A stretch of 64,000 nt of DNA from Prolixibacteraceae bacterium (GTDB lineage Bacteria; Bacteroidota; Bacteroidia; Bacteroidales; Prolixibacteraceae): contig WTWZ01000036.1 of NCBI GenBank assembly GCA_009773765.1, forward strand, positions 1 through 64,000, written 5' to 3'. The notes beneath the pieces are model-generated. The model was given only the letters and a program-made list of their open reading frames with translations, did not search any database and had not been told where the DNA came from. This document shows, in pieces, positions 31,141 through 39,767 of this stretch. The translations under genes and the position numbers were made by a program. Every line of letters begins with the position of its first letter. The stretch's first letter is position 1.

Positions 31141-31185
31141 CTTCGACTGCGCTCAGTCTGACAGTCACCCTGAGCGTAGTCGAAG
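31141..31185. repeat. Near-perfect 16-bp inverted repeat (REP-like)
   Basis: CTTCGACTGCGCTCAG (31141-31156) pairs with CTGAGCGTAGTCGAAG (31170-31185); 15 of 16 positions pair and the last is G-T. The loop is 13 nt. The sequence follows the ABC transporter operon with no T run, so it looks like a repeated extragenic palindrome more than a classic terminator. Palindromes with the core CTTCGACT...CTCAG are common between genes in many Bacteroidota and other genomes. I see a single copy in this window. Confidence 0.65.
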
Positions 31186-31327
31186 GGTGTTTATAATTCA
31201 GACACTATTAATTTTGTAATATACGGCATTGAATTAAAAATTGTAAAAACATTTTTTTGAAAATCTACAGAGCTGGCGCAACCTTTCACTTATCCAAACC
31301 ATCTTGAAAAAAACCAACAACCTGACC

Positions 31328-32731
31328 ATGAAACATCTTTGTTTATTCTTGTTCATTTTTTTGATAACCGCGCCAGTCTTTTCACAGCATTTTACTTTTG
31401 GGTTCGAAAACGGGATTAATTTTTCGAATTTAAGGCAATCGCAAGGAAATACACATTATGCCGCGCAACCGGGACCAGTGAATGGAATCTTTGCAAAATA
31501 CGAACCGGTTCAGTGGTTGGTGTTGCAATCAGGTGTAAACTTTACATCATTTTATTTCAACCAAAACGTGTATAGTTATTATTACCCTGATTATTATTAT
31601 TGGCTATCCCCTTCTTCTTATCAACCAACTTCTTCAATGATTGCCCCAACTTATTTTCATGATGAGTCAAAATTCAGTTTTTTGCGTTTGCCGCTATTGG
31701 TAAAATTTAAAACACAGGGCAGGTTGAGCACCGAGTTTGGCGGGGGCGCTTATTACGCTGTTTTAACCAACGACGAATTTCGTGGAAAAGACAAGGATAT
31801 TCGGAATGAAGAATACCAAAACGAACAATTCCCGCCAATGAACGACTGGGGCTGGATTATGGCCGGTTCGCTCAATTACCGGGTTACCGGCAGGTGGAAT
31901 ATTTTTGCATCAGGCCAAATCACAACCGTACATGAAACCTACATCGACAATGTTGAAGGGAAAATCGGGTCAACCGAGTTTACTTTTGGAGTGGGTTACA
32001 AACCATTTAAAAATGAGTTCAGGGCATCAAAAAACGATTCGGCAAACCAAAAAATGAAAATTATTCCACACGCGGGCATCAACATTTCCAGCACCCGAAG
32101 CACCGAAAATAAAGATAAATATCTTTCATCAACTGCTTTGTCAATGGGCGTTTCAGTTAATTTTCCGATTGGACCGAATGTTTCGCTACTCACCGGCTCG
32201 TGGTTCGAACAAAAAGGTTACGGGTTGAATTACAATGGCAATTACAGTTTTATTTATCTTCCGCCTAAAGAATTCGAAACCCAGAATCCGCCATCCACCA
32301 TTTCCGATGTAAGTATAGATTATCTTACTTTTCCGTTTATGTTTGATTTTGCATTTGGCAAAAAACTAAAGTCGAACATTAGTTTTGGAGCATATTATTC
32401 GTGGCTACAAAACGCTTTTTCGCAAGGGGAACGGATTGTAACAAACAACTATGGGCAAGGCTACCAGGTAATGAAGGAATATTTTACCGAAAACCAGGAG
32501 CAGTGGTTTAAAACCAGCGATGCCGGATTTATGCTGGGCTATCGATTAGAAATCCCTGTTTTCAGGTGGGGAAGCATTTTTGTGGCGGCTAACCGATCAT
32601 TGGGTGCGGTTGATATTCTCAAAAATATTGATGACCTGCAAACTTTACCCCAGTTTTCAATTGAGGATAAAATGTATAACCGTTCAACTACGGTAATGAT
32701 GGGTTTAACAATTCCGGTAACACAAAAATAA
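31328..32731 (+). CDS. Outer-membrane beta-barrel protein with two barrel-type repeats
   Basis: The ATG at 31328 gives MKHLCLFLFIFLITAPVFSQ, a clean signal peptide; a TTG at 31304 is less likely. The mature protein (about 450 aa) is rich in alternating aromatic strands. It has two halves of similar layout, each starting like an eight-stranded OmpA/PorT-type barrel: FGFENGINFSNLRQSQGN at the start and IPHAGINISSTRSTENKD near residue 245. Both halves contain strands like LRLPLLVKFKTQGRLSTEFG / LTFPFMFDFAFGKKLKSNIS. This suggests an internal duplication. It is followed 6 bp later by a lipoprotein gene. Function is unknown. Confidence 0.7.
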   Translation: MKHLCLFLFIFLITAPVFSQHFTFGFENGINFSNLRQSQGNTHYAAQPGPVNGIFAKYEPVQWLVLQSGVNFTSFYFNQNVYSYYYPDYYYWLSPSSYQPTSSMIAPTYFHDESKFSFLRLPLLVKFKTQGRLSTEFGGGAYYAVLTNDEFRGKDKDIRNEEYQNEQFPPMNDWGWIMAGSLNYRVTGRWNIFASGQITTVHETYIDNVEGKIGSTEFTFGVGYKPFKNEFRASKNDSANQKMKIIPHAGINISSTRSTENKDKYLSSTALSMGVSVNFPIGPNVSLLTGSWFEQKGYGLNYNGNYSFIYLPPKEFETQNPPSTISDVSIDYLTFPFMFDFAFGKKLKSNISFGAYYSWLQNAFSQGERIVTNNYGQGYQVMKEYFTENQEQWFKTSDAGFMLGYRLEIPVFRWGSIFVAANRSLGAVDILKNIDDLQTLPQFSIEDKMYNRSTTVMMGLTIPVTQK

Positions 32732-32737
32732 CTTATC

Positions 32738-34033
32738 ATGAAAAGGTTGCTATACATGCTGATATTACCGGTTTTAATGCTGGCCTGCGAAAAATACCCG
32801 ATGCCGGGGTCGGAAACCCTTGAATCATTCAGTTATATGATTTTTGGAAACGACCAGTCGGCAGAAAGTGGTGAATATCTCGAAACCGAAATTGGCGTTC
32901 AAATCATACTTGAAAGTTTAGTTCCACCTTCAAACCAAAAATTTTATATTGAACTTGAAGTTTTAAAGGGAGGGGGAATCCTCGATAAAACCACCATCGA
33001 AGCCGGTAACGACGGTAAAATGCTAACCCGCTGGAAATTGGGGAACGAAAATAACCAGCAAACCGTGAAAGGCAAAATTTACGATTCGTCAGGTGAGTAT
33101 TATTCCGAGTTTACAATTAATGCCAACGCCTTTTTCACCGATAAATGGAATACGATTACAGATGGTTTCCTAATTGGTATTGGAGATATGGTTAAAGACA
33201 CAATTAACAACCGCTCAATGATGATTTCTGGCAGGAAGTTATATGTAAAAGAAGGTGCTGATAATAAGTTTTATGAATGGAAACAAATTCAAATTTACCC
33301 TTATAGATTTAAAGATATTGAAATTAACAGCAAAGGCGAAGTTTATGGGGGCGGCTGGGATGGCAATCTCTACAAAACAACCGACTGGGGTCAAAACTGG
33401 ATACTGGTTTCAAAACCAATCACCGGCAATAATTACCATTTTGAACTTTCAGTTTCCAAAGACGACTACATCTGGGTAAGCCGCTGGGATAACGATATGC
33501 ATTGTTCAATCGATGGTGGAATTAGCTGGAGAAAAGACACAACGAGCGTTCCAAACAATGTTCCACTTGGCCCTGTTTATCAGTTTAATGATACTTCTCA
33601 TCTGGCGCTTGCACTAAATGTAAAGCAAACTTTCGATGATGGAATGACATGGAAAGATTTGAATACTCCCCAATATTCTTCCACATTATTTGTTACAGGC
33701 GAAAATGAAATTATCCTGCAAAATCAGGATGGAGGATTTACCTTGCACAAATCATCCGACTCCGGGAAAACATATAAAAAAGTGTTCAGCCCTAATGTGG
33801 CTTATGGAACAACATCGTGGCACTGTTACGATAAATTTAAAGACTATTATTATGTGCTGGCGCCGGGTGGAGGTGTTTGGAAAACCAAAGATTTCGAAAA
33901 ATTTGAAGAACTTATCACGTTCAGCCTGCAACGTAATCTTTTTATCGATCACACAGGAACAATTTATGCCAGCGGGTTTAACTATTCAAATGCCACTCCC
34001 GACCCGACCCTGGTTTTACCGGGTAATAATTAG
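32738..34033 (+). CDS. Lipoprotein with BNR/Asp-box propeller repeats
   Basis: The 431-residue protein starts with a lipoprotein signal (MKRLLYMLILPVLMLACEKY, lipobox LMLAC, Cys17). An Ig-like N-terminal part (about 25-125) is followed by a propeller built of repeats with Asp-box turns: NLYKTTDWGQNWILVS, HCSIDGGISWRKDTT, TLHKSSDSGKTYKKVF and GVWKTKDFEKFEEL. Asp-box propellers occur in sialidases and in photosynthesis-assembly and carbohydrate-binding proteins, but the catalytic residues of sialidases are not evident. It is probably a surface lipoprotein working with the barrel protein coded 6 bp upstream. Confidence 0.65.
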   Translation: MKRLLYMLILPVLMLACEKYPMPGSETLESFSYMIFGNDQSAESGEYLETEIGVQIILESLVPPSNQKFYIELEVLKGGGILDKTTIEAGNDGKMLTRWKLGNENNQQTVKGKIYDSSGEYYSEFTINANAFFTDKWNTITDGFLIGIGDMVKDTINNRSMMISGRKLYVKEGADNKFYEWKQIQIYPYRFKDIEINSKGEVYGGGWDGNLYKTTDWGQNWILVSKPITGNNYHFELSVSKDDYIWVSRWDNDMHCSIDGGISWRKDTTSVPNNVPLGPVYQFNDTSHLALALNVKQTFDDGMTWKDLNTPQYSSTLFVTGENEIILQNQDGGFTLHKSSDSGKTYKKVFSPNVAYGTTSWHCYDKFKDYYYVLAPGGGVWKTKDFEKFEELITFSLQRNLFIDHTGTIYASGFNYSNATPDPTLVLPGNN

Positions 34034-34133
34034 GCATCCCAAATTATTTTCATCTGCTTCAAATTCCGACAGGTATAGGATTAAGCAAGTATTTTCCTTA
34101 ATTTTATTGGACATTTCAAAATCAGTTCGTACT

Positions 34134-34604
34134 ATGGAAAACCGGGATTCAATTGTTAAGGAAGCATACGCAAAAATGGCTCAATTGTGCAGCCGCTCAG
34201 AACAGTGTTCAGCCGATATCAGGAAAAAAATGATTGCATACGAAATTATGGATGAACTGGTTGAGGAAATTATTTCAAAACTCAAAGTTGAAAAGTTCCT
34301 CGACGATGAAAGATATGTAAAAGCATATGTATCAGATAAATTCAGGCTCAATAAATGGGGCAAAATTAAAATGCGCCATTATTTGAAAGCCAAAGGATTA
34401 AGCGATGATTTAATTGATAAAGGATTGCAGGAAATTAAAGAAGAGCAGTACAAAAAAGTGCTGATTTCAACACTAAAAGAAAAAGCTAAAACCATAAAAA
34501 CCGGAAATAAATTTGAGAAACTTGGACATATTATCCGCTTTGCACAAAGCCGCGGATTCGAGCCGGAGATAATTCACCGCTACCTGTCGGAAGTGGTTAA
34601 ATAA
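34134..34604 (+). CDS. recX: Regulatory protein RecX
   Basis: The frame is open from far upstream, but the RecX product starts at the ATG at 34134 (156 aa). It has the three-helix repeats of RecX: RSEQCSADIRKKMIAYE, VEKFLDDERYVKAYVSDKFR, KWGKIKMRHYLKAKGLSDDL. RecX binds the RecA filament and limits its extension. The start at 34134 fits both the family length and the end of the preceding lipoprotein gene at 34033; the region before 34134 is read in another frame of that gene. recA is not in the window. Confidence 0.88.
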   Translation: MENRDSIVKEAYAKMAQLCSRSEQCSADIRKKMIAYEIMDELVEEIISKLKVEKFLDDERYVKAYVSDKFRLNKWGKIKMRHYLKAKGLSDDLIDKGLQEIKEEQYKKVLISTLKEKAKTIKTGNKFEKLGHIIRFAQSRGFEPEIIHRYLSEVVK

Positions 34605-34632
34605 AATCTGCTGATTCAAACCCAAATCTTCT

Positions 34633-34640
34633 TACCTTTG
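34633..34640 (+). promoter_or_regulatory. Bacteroidota -7 box of prfB
   Basis: TACCTTTG matches TAnnTTTG and lies 25 bp before the prfB ATG. No clear -33 element is visible. Confidence 0.55.
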
Positions 34641-34665
34641 CACCCAACAATAAAATTCAATATAA

Positions 34666-35755
34666 ATGATTTTTAAAGACCAGATAACAGATCTTCTGGA
34701 ACGCCGGGATGCGTTGAGGAGACATCTTTGACTACGATTCAAAACTAATTCAACTTCAGGAAGAAGAACTCAAAACCCAGGATCCCGATTTCTGGAACAA
34801 TCCCAAAGAAGCCGAAGAGCAAATGAAAAAAGTCCGTTCGATAAAAGTGTGGACTGATGGTTTTAATACTATCAATCAAATGGTTGATGATTTTTTGGTA
34901 TTGTATGAATTCTTCGAGGCAAAAGAGGCAACCGAAGCAGAAGTTGATAAAGCTTATTTAGAAACCATTGATGCCGTTGAAAAACTGGAGGCAAAAAATA
35001 TGCTCCGTAACGAGGAAGACCACTTCGGCGCCGTTTTAAAAATTAACGCAGGCGCCGGTGGAACCGAAAGCAACGACTGGGCAGAAATGCTTTTCAGAAT
35101 GTATTCGCGTTACGCAGAAAAAAACGGATATAATCTAAAAATTGCCGACATGCAGAATGGTGATGAAGTCGGCATAAAAAGTTGTATCCTTGAAATCGAA
35201 GGCGAATTTGCATACGGTTATCTGAAAAGCGAAAACGGGGTGCACCGGTTGGTTCGGCTTTCTCCATTTAATGCACAACACAAAAGAATGACCTCGTTTA
35301 CATCGGTTTATGTTGCCCCATTGGTTGACGACACCATCGAAATTGATCTTAACATGGCCGATATAACCTGGGATACTTTCCGCAGTGGAGGCGCCGGCGG
35401 ACAAAATGTTAACAAGGTGGAAACCGGGGTGCGATTGAAACACGCCCCTTCGGGAATAATTATCGAAAACACCGAAAGCCGCTCCCAGCTTGGAAACAAA
35501 GAGAATGCAATTCGCCTGTTAAAATCACAGTTGTACGAAATTGAGTTACGTAAACGCAACGAAAAAACTTCGGAAATTGAATCGCATAAAAAGAAAATCG
35601 AATGGGGATCACAAATCCGTTCGTATGTACTTCAACCTTACAAAATGGTGAAAGATTTACGCACCGGTTACGAAACCGGCAATGTTAACGCTGTTCTTGA
35701 TGGCCAGCTCGATGGTTTTATAAAAGCTTATCTGATGGAATTTGGCGGGGAATAA
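34666..35755 (+). CDS. prfB: Peptide chain release factor 2, with programmed +1 frameshift
   Basis: The gene is read in two frames: 34666-34728, then 34730-35755 after skipping T34729. The first 21 codons end at CTT followed by in-frame TGA (34729-34731) and C, the classic slippery context CTT-TGA-C, with a Shine-Dalgarno-like AGGAGA at 34717-34722 a few bases upstream. After the shift the protein continues DYDSKLIQLQEEEL. The full product is about 362 aa. The stop-codon reading motif SPF is at 199-201 (RLSPFNAQ) and the catalytic GGQ at 244-246 (SGGAGGQNVNK). RF2 reads UGA, so low RF2 raises frameshifting and restores its own level. Confidence 0.95.
34717..34732 (+). promoter_or_regulatory. 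Programmed +1 frameshift site in prfB
   Basis: AGGAGA CAT CTT TGA C carries all three parts of the RF2 autoregulatory site: an internal Shine-Dalgarno-like hexamer, the CUU P-site codon that can re-pair with UUU, and a poor-context UGA-C stop. Confidence 0.95.
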
Positions 35756-35811
35756 AGTAAATCTTTTTATCTTTAACCAAAGTTTTTTTCAAAAAAGAGA
35801 AAAGATAGTTT

Positions 35812-36759
35812 ATGTTTAAATACAATTCATTAGAAATTTGTGCAGGGGCAGGAGGTCAGGCACTTGGACTGGAGAAAGCAGGTTTTTCTCATCTTGCTTT
35901 GGTTGAAATCGAAGAATTGGCATGTAAAACGCTACTTTTCAACCGGCCGGGTTGGAATGTTATTCATTCGGATATCCGTAATTTTGATCCCAAACAACTG
36001 AATCAGGAAGTTGATTTATTAGCGGGAGGTGTGCCTTGCCCTCCATTTTCTGTTGCAGGAAAGCAACTTGGCAATAATGACGAACGAGATTTATTCCCGG
36101 AAGCGCTAAGGTTAATTAAGCAATCCGATCCAAAAGCAATACTTCTCGAAAATGTAAGGGGATTGTTAGATTCGAAATTTGATAGTTACCGCAGTGAAAT
36201 TTTAAAACAATTAAAGTCTTTAGGATATCAGTATCATTGGAAAATAATAAATGCCTCTGACTTTGGTGTTGCGCAACTTAGGCCACGATCGATACTTATT
36301 GCCATGAAACCAAAATATTTTAAACATTTTGTTTGGCCTGTTAAATTCGAAAAGACAGGAAACACAGTTGGAGAAATTTTATATGAAGAAATGGCAAGCT
36401 TAGGATGGGAAAATGTAACTAAATGGCGGGAAAAGGCAAATAAAATTGCACCGACATTGGTAGGTGGGTCAAAAAAACATGGCGGGGCCGATCTTGGACC
36501 AACCAGAGCAAAGAAAGCATGGGAATTATTAGGTGTAGATGCTAAAGGGTTGGGAGATTCTCCTCCTGTGAACGGTTTTAATGGACTACCAAGGCTTACA
36601 TTGAAAATGACGGCCATCCTTCAGGGATTTCCTCTTGACTGGAAATTTGAAGGGAAGAAAACTCCGGCATACCGGCAAATCGGGAATGCTTTTCCTCCAC
36701 CTGTTGCTGAAGCAATTGGCAGAAACATTATTAAGGCATTGGAAAAAGGAAATATGTAG
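35812..36759 (+). CDS. DNA (cytosine-5) methyltransferase of a type II R-M system
   Basis: The 315-residue enzyme has the C5 methyltransferase motifs in order: I (SLEICAGAGGQALGLEKAGF), IV with catalytic Cys76 in GGVPCPPFSVAGKQ, VI (LLENVRGL), VIII (FGVAQLRPRSILIA) and X (YRQIGNAFPPPVAEAIG). The target recognition region between VIII and IX holds APTLVGGSKKHGGADLGPTR. The stop is 2 bp before the start of an HNH endonuclease gene. Together they form a compact restriction-modification unit placed between prfB and ppk, two conserved housekeeping genes, which suggests a mobile origin. The recognition sequence cannot be read from the protein. Confidence 0.92.
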   Translation: MFKYNSLEICAGAGGQALGLEKAGFSHLALVEIEELACKTLLFNRPGWNVIHSDIRNFDPKQLNQEVDLLAGGVPCPPFSVAGKQLGNNDERDLFPEALRLIKQSDPKAILLENVRGLLDSKFDSYRSEILKQLKSLGYQYHWKIINASDFGVAQLRPRSILIAMKPKYFKHFVWPVKFEKTGNTVGEILYEEMASLGWENVTKWREKANKIAPTLVGGSKKHGGADLGPTRAKKAWELLGVDAKGLGDSPPVNGFNGLPRLTLKMTAILQGFPLDWKFEGKKTPAYRQIGNAFPPPVAEAIGRNIIKALEKGNM

Positions 36760-36761
36760 CT

Positions 36762-37340
36762 ATGGGAGCGAAAAACAAACTTAAAGATTATCTTATTCAA
36801 CATGTTGGATTAGTGGTTGAATCAGCAACATTGAGTAAAATTGCGGGAACAAGCGAATGGGCAAGAAGAATTAGAGAATTAAGAAATGAGGAAGGGTTCA
36901 ACATTATTACACATAACGATAGTTCTGATCTTAAACCTGGTCAATATAAACTGGTGGATTTAAAACCATTACCTTTCTTTGAAAGAGGTATTTCGAAAGA
37001 AGTGCGGGCATTTGTCCTTGATAGAAACGGAAACACTTGCCAGATGTGTGGTGCAGCGGCAGGTGAACCTCACCCGTACGACAAAAACAGAAAAACCAGG
37101 TTGCATATTGGACATATTATTGATAAATCAATGGGAGGAACTGATGATCCAAATAATCTAAAAGCTATATGTTCAGTTTGTAATGAAGGAGCATCTAATC
37201 TAACCTTGAACAGGCCAGATACAATAAAATTAATGACCCAGGTAAGACGGACGCCTAGTAAAGATCAACTGGATATTCTAAAGTGGTTAATAAAAAAATT
37301 CAATCGGCAAACTGAAGAATTTATTAAAAATAACTTATAA
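36762..37340 (+). CDS. HNH restriction endonuclease partner
   Basis: The 192-residue protein starts with a winged-helix-like region (LIQHVGLVVESATLSKIAGTS, about 8-75), then an HNH nuclease domain with a structural zinc site: Cys93-x2-Cys96 and Cys137-x2-Cys140, with HIGH at 115-118 supplying the catalytic His, and DPNNL supplying Asn. The gene begins 2 bp after the C5 methyltransferase stop, which strongly suggests the cognate restriction enzyme. HNH type II enzymes with an N-terminal helix-turn-helix region pair with methyltransferases of this kind. The order methyltransferase first is safe for the cell when the unit moves. Confidence 0.85.
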   Translation: MGAKNKLKDYLIQHVGLVVESATLSKIAGTSEWARRIRELRNEEGFNIITHNDSSDLKPGQYKLVDLKPLPFFERGISKEVRAFVLDRNGNTCQMCGAAAGEPHPYDKNRKTRLHIGHIIDKSMGGTDDPNNLKAICSVCNEGASNLTLNRPDTIKLMTQVRRTPSKDQLDILKWLIKKFNRQTEEFIKNNL

Positions 37341-37354
37341 TTTACCTGTTTTAT

Positions 37355-39751
37355 ATGTATTCCGAACATACTTTTATCAACCGCGAAATTAGCTGGCTCT
37401 CGTTTAACGAACGGGTTTTACAGGAAGCCGCTGATCCAAATACCCCGCTTTTCGAGCGAATTCGTTTTATCGGAATTTTTTCCAATAACCTCGATGAATT
37501 TTTCAGGGTCCGGTTTGCCGCAGTGCGCCGTATGGTTGATTTGGGCGGCGATGAGGAAAGCCTTTTGGGTGATTTTGCCCCACAGGAATTATTAGATAAA
37601 ATAAAGAATATAGTTATTGTTCAGCAACAAAAAGTACAGGCTATTTATCAGGATATTCTTGAGGAACTGAAGAAAAATGACATTTACATGGTCAACGAAA
37701 AACAGTTGAGCCATCACCAGGGGGTATTTGTGAAGAAGTATTTCAATGATAAGGTATTGCCCAATCTGGTTCCCATTATGCTGAACAACAAAAACAAATT
37801 CCCCTACCTTCGCGACCGTTCGGTTTACCTGGCAATTAAACTTTCAAAAAAATCAAATCCCAATGATTTTGCATACTCGCTGCTGCGCATCCCATCGTTC
37901 TCTTTGCCGCGGTTTTTGGTTTTGCCAAAATTGGGTATAAAAAAGTATGTGATATTGCTTGATGACGTTATCCGTTTTTGCTTCAACGAAATTTTTTTCT
38001 ATTTCGATTATAATGTTCATGAGGCATTTACCTTGAAAATTACCCGTGATGCAGAACTCGATATAGACGATGATATTTCGAAAAGCCTGATGGAAAAAAT
38101 TTCAGAAAGCCTGAAAAACAGAAAAAAGGGGAAACCGGTACGTATTATTTATGACAGAAATATGCCCGATGATTTAAAACAGTTCATTTTCAAAAAAATG
38201 AAACTCAACCCCGAAAATGCCATACCCGGAGTCCGTTATCACAACGACAAAGACTTCATGAATTTCCCCGATATTGGGAAAAAGAAACATTATTATGCAA
38301 AACTGCCACCATTTCGTCATAAGGATTTACCACAAAACACCAGCATTCTGAAAGTTTTGCGGAAAAAGGACGTAATGTTGCATTACCCTTATCAAACCTT
38401 TAACCATTTTATAGACCTGTTGCGCGAAGCGGCGATTGACCCGCAGGTTCGTGAAATCGGGTTAACAATTTACAGGGTTGCTGAGGCCTCAAAAGTGGTG
38501 AATGCGCTTTTAAATGCAGTTCGAAATGGAAAAATTGTTACCGTGGTTATTGAGTTGCAGGCCAGGTTTGATGAGGAAGCCAACATTTTTTGGTCGAATA
38601 AATTGCAGGAAGAGGGCGCTTTTGTTATAAACGGCGTGCCAGGAATAAAAGTACACAGCAAACTGGCATGGATAAAACGAAAAGAAAACAAAACCTACCG
38701 GAATTATGCTTATATCGGTACAGGCAACTTTCACGAAGGGACCGCGCGGGTTTATGCCGACGAAGGATTGATGACCTCTGACCCGCGCCTGGCCGACGAG
38801 GTTGCAAATGCTTTCGAATTTTTTAAACACAATTTCCAGCATTTCAACTACGGACATTTGATAGTTAGCCCGTTTAAAATGCGAAAATTCTTCACAAATT
38901 GTATTGACAAGGAAATTAAACTTGCCAAAAAAGGTAAAGATGCCTGGATGATCCTTAAAATGAACAGCCTGATTGATCCGGGAATGATGCAAAAGATAAT
39001 AGAAGCCGGAAAGGCCGGGGTTAAGGTGCAATTAATTATTCGCGGCATTTTTGGGATTAGAATGACGGAAGAACTTTCCCGAAATATATCTGCAATTAGT
39101 ATTGTCGATAAATATCTCGAACATTCGCGCATTTTTTTGTTTGGAAATGATGGCAACGAAAAAATGTACATTTCTTCAGCCGACTGGATGCCCCGGAATT
39201 TAAACCGCCGTTTCGAAATTGCCTGCCCGGTTTTTAACACTGAAATTCAGGAAGAACTGAAGGAAATGCTGAACATTCAGTTAAAAGACAATTCGAAAGC
39301 CCGCATTTTGGACGAGAATTTGCAGAACAGGTACAATATAACTGACGACAAACTGGTTTACCGGGCCCAGGAAGATTACTACCGGTTTATAAAACAAAAA
39401 CACCACATTGTAATGAAGGTTTATCACAACCCGCGTTGTGCAAAAAGCCGCGCCGGACTTCAGTATCTTGAAGAAAAAGGTTACGAAATTGAAATCAAAA
39501 AATATCTTTCTGAAGGAATAACTGAAGACGAACTCAGGGAGATCATTTCAAAAACCGGCCATGAACCATTCTTTTTTGTTCGTACACAGGAAAAAGAATA
39601 CACCGAAAATTACCGGGGGAAGAAATTAAGTGATGAGGAATGGATAAAAATTCTGGCCGAAAATCCAAAATTACTGCAACGCCCTGTTGTAGTTAACGGG
39701 AACAAAGCAGTTTTGGCAATTCCGCCTGAAAATATCGAGGAAATTGTATAA
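37355..39751 (+). CDS. ppk1: Polyphosphate kinase 1 fused to an ArsC/Spx-like domain
   Basis: Residues 1-686 are a full-length polyphosphate kinase: the N domain (INREISWLSFNERVLQEA), FRVRFAAVRRMV, and the catalytic phospholipase-D-like part with His460 (GTGNFHEGTARVY) and His590 (YLEHSRIFLFG), matching E. coli His435 and His592. PPK1 uses ATP to make polyphosphate. Without any stop, residues 687-798 then form a complete ArsC-family thioredoxin-like domain: KVYHNPRCAKSRAGLQYLEE with Cys695, ENPKLLQRPVVVNGNKAV and its cis-Pro loop. Met687 (39413) could be a former or internal start. The fusion would tie a thiol-redox or arsenate-reductase-like module to polyphosphate synthesis. Confidence 0.88.
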   Translation: MYSEHTFINREISWLSFNERVLQEAADPNTPLFERIRFIGIFSNNLDEFFRVRFAAVRRMVDLGGDEESLLGDFAPQELLDKIKNIVIVQQQKVQAIYQDILEELKKNDIYMVNEKQLSHHQGVFVKKYFNDKVLPNLVPIMLNNKNKFPYLRDRSVYLAIKLSKKSNPNDFAYSLLRIPSFSLPRFLVLPKLGIKKYVILLDDVIRFCFNEIFFYFDYNVHEAFTLKITRDAELDIDDDISKSLMEKISESLKNRKKGKPVRIIYDRNMPDDLKQFIFKKMKLNPENAIPGVRYHNDKDFMNFPDIGKKKHYYAKLPPFRHKDLPQNTSILKVLRKKDVMLHYPYQTFNHFIDLLREAAIDPQVREIGLTIYRVAEASKVVNALLNAVRNGKIVTVVIELQARFDEEANIFWSNKLQEEGAFVINGVPGIKVHSKLAWIKRKENKTYRNYAYIGTGNFHEGTARVYADEGLMTSDPRLADEVANAFEFFKHNFQHFNYGHLIVSPFKMRKFFTNCIDKEIKLAKKGKDAWMILKMNSLIDPGMMQKIIEAGKAGVKVQLIIRGIFGIRMTEELSRNISAISIVDKYLEHSRIFLFGNDGNEKMYISSADWMPRNLNRRFEIACPVFNTEIQEELKEMLNIQLKDNSKARILDENLQNRYNITDDKLVYRAQEDYYRFIKQKHHIVMKVYHNPRCAKSRAGLQYLEEKGYEIEIKKYLSEGITEDELREIISKTGHEPFFFVRTQEKEYTENYRGKKLSDEEWIKILAENPKLLQRPVVVNGNKAVLAIPPENIEEIV

Positions 39752-39767
39752 TCCGCCTGATTCGGCA

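Noticed and set aside
33690-34133. N-terminal extension of recX
   Set aside because: The frame is open by chance inside the lipoprotein gene. Family length and start point to the ATG at 34134.
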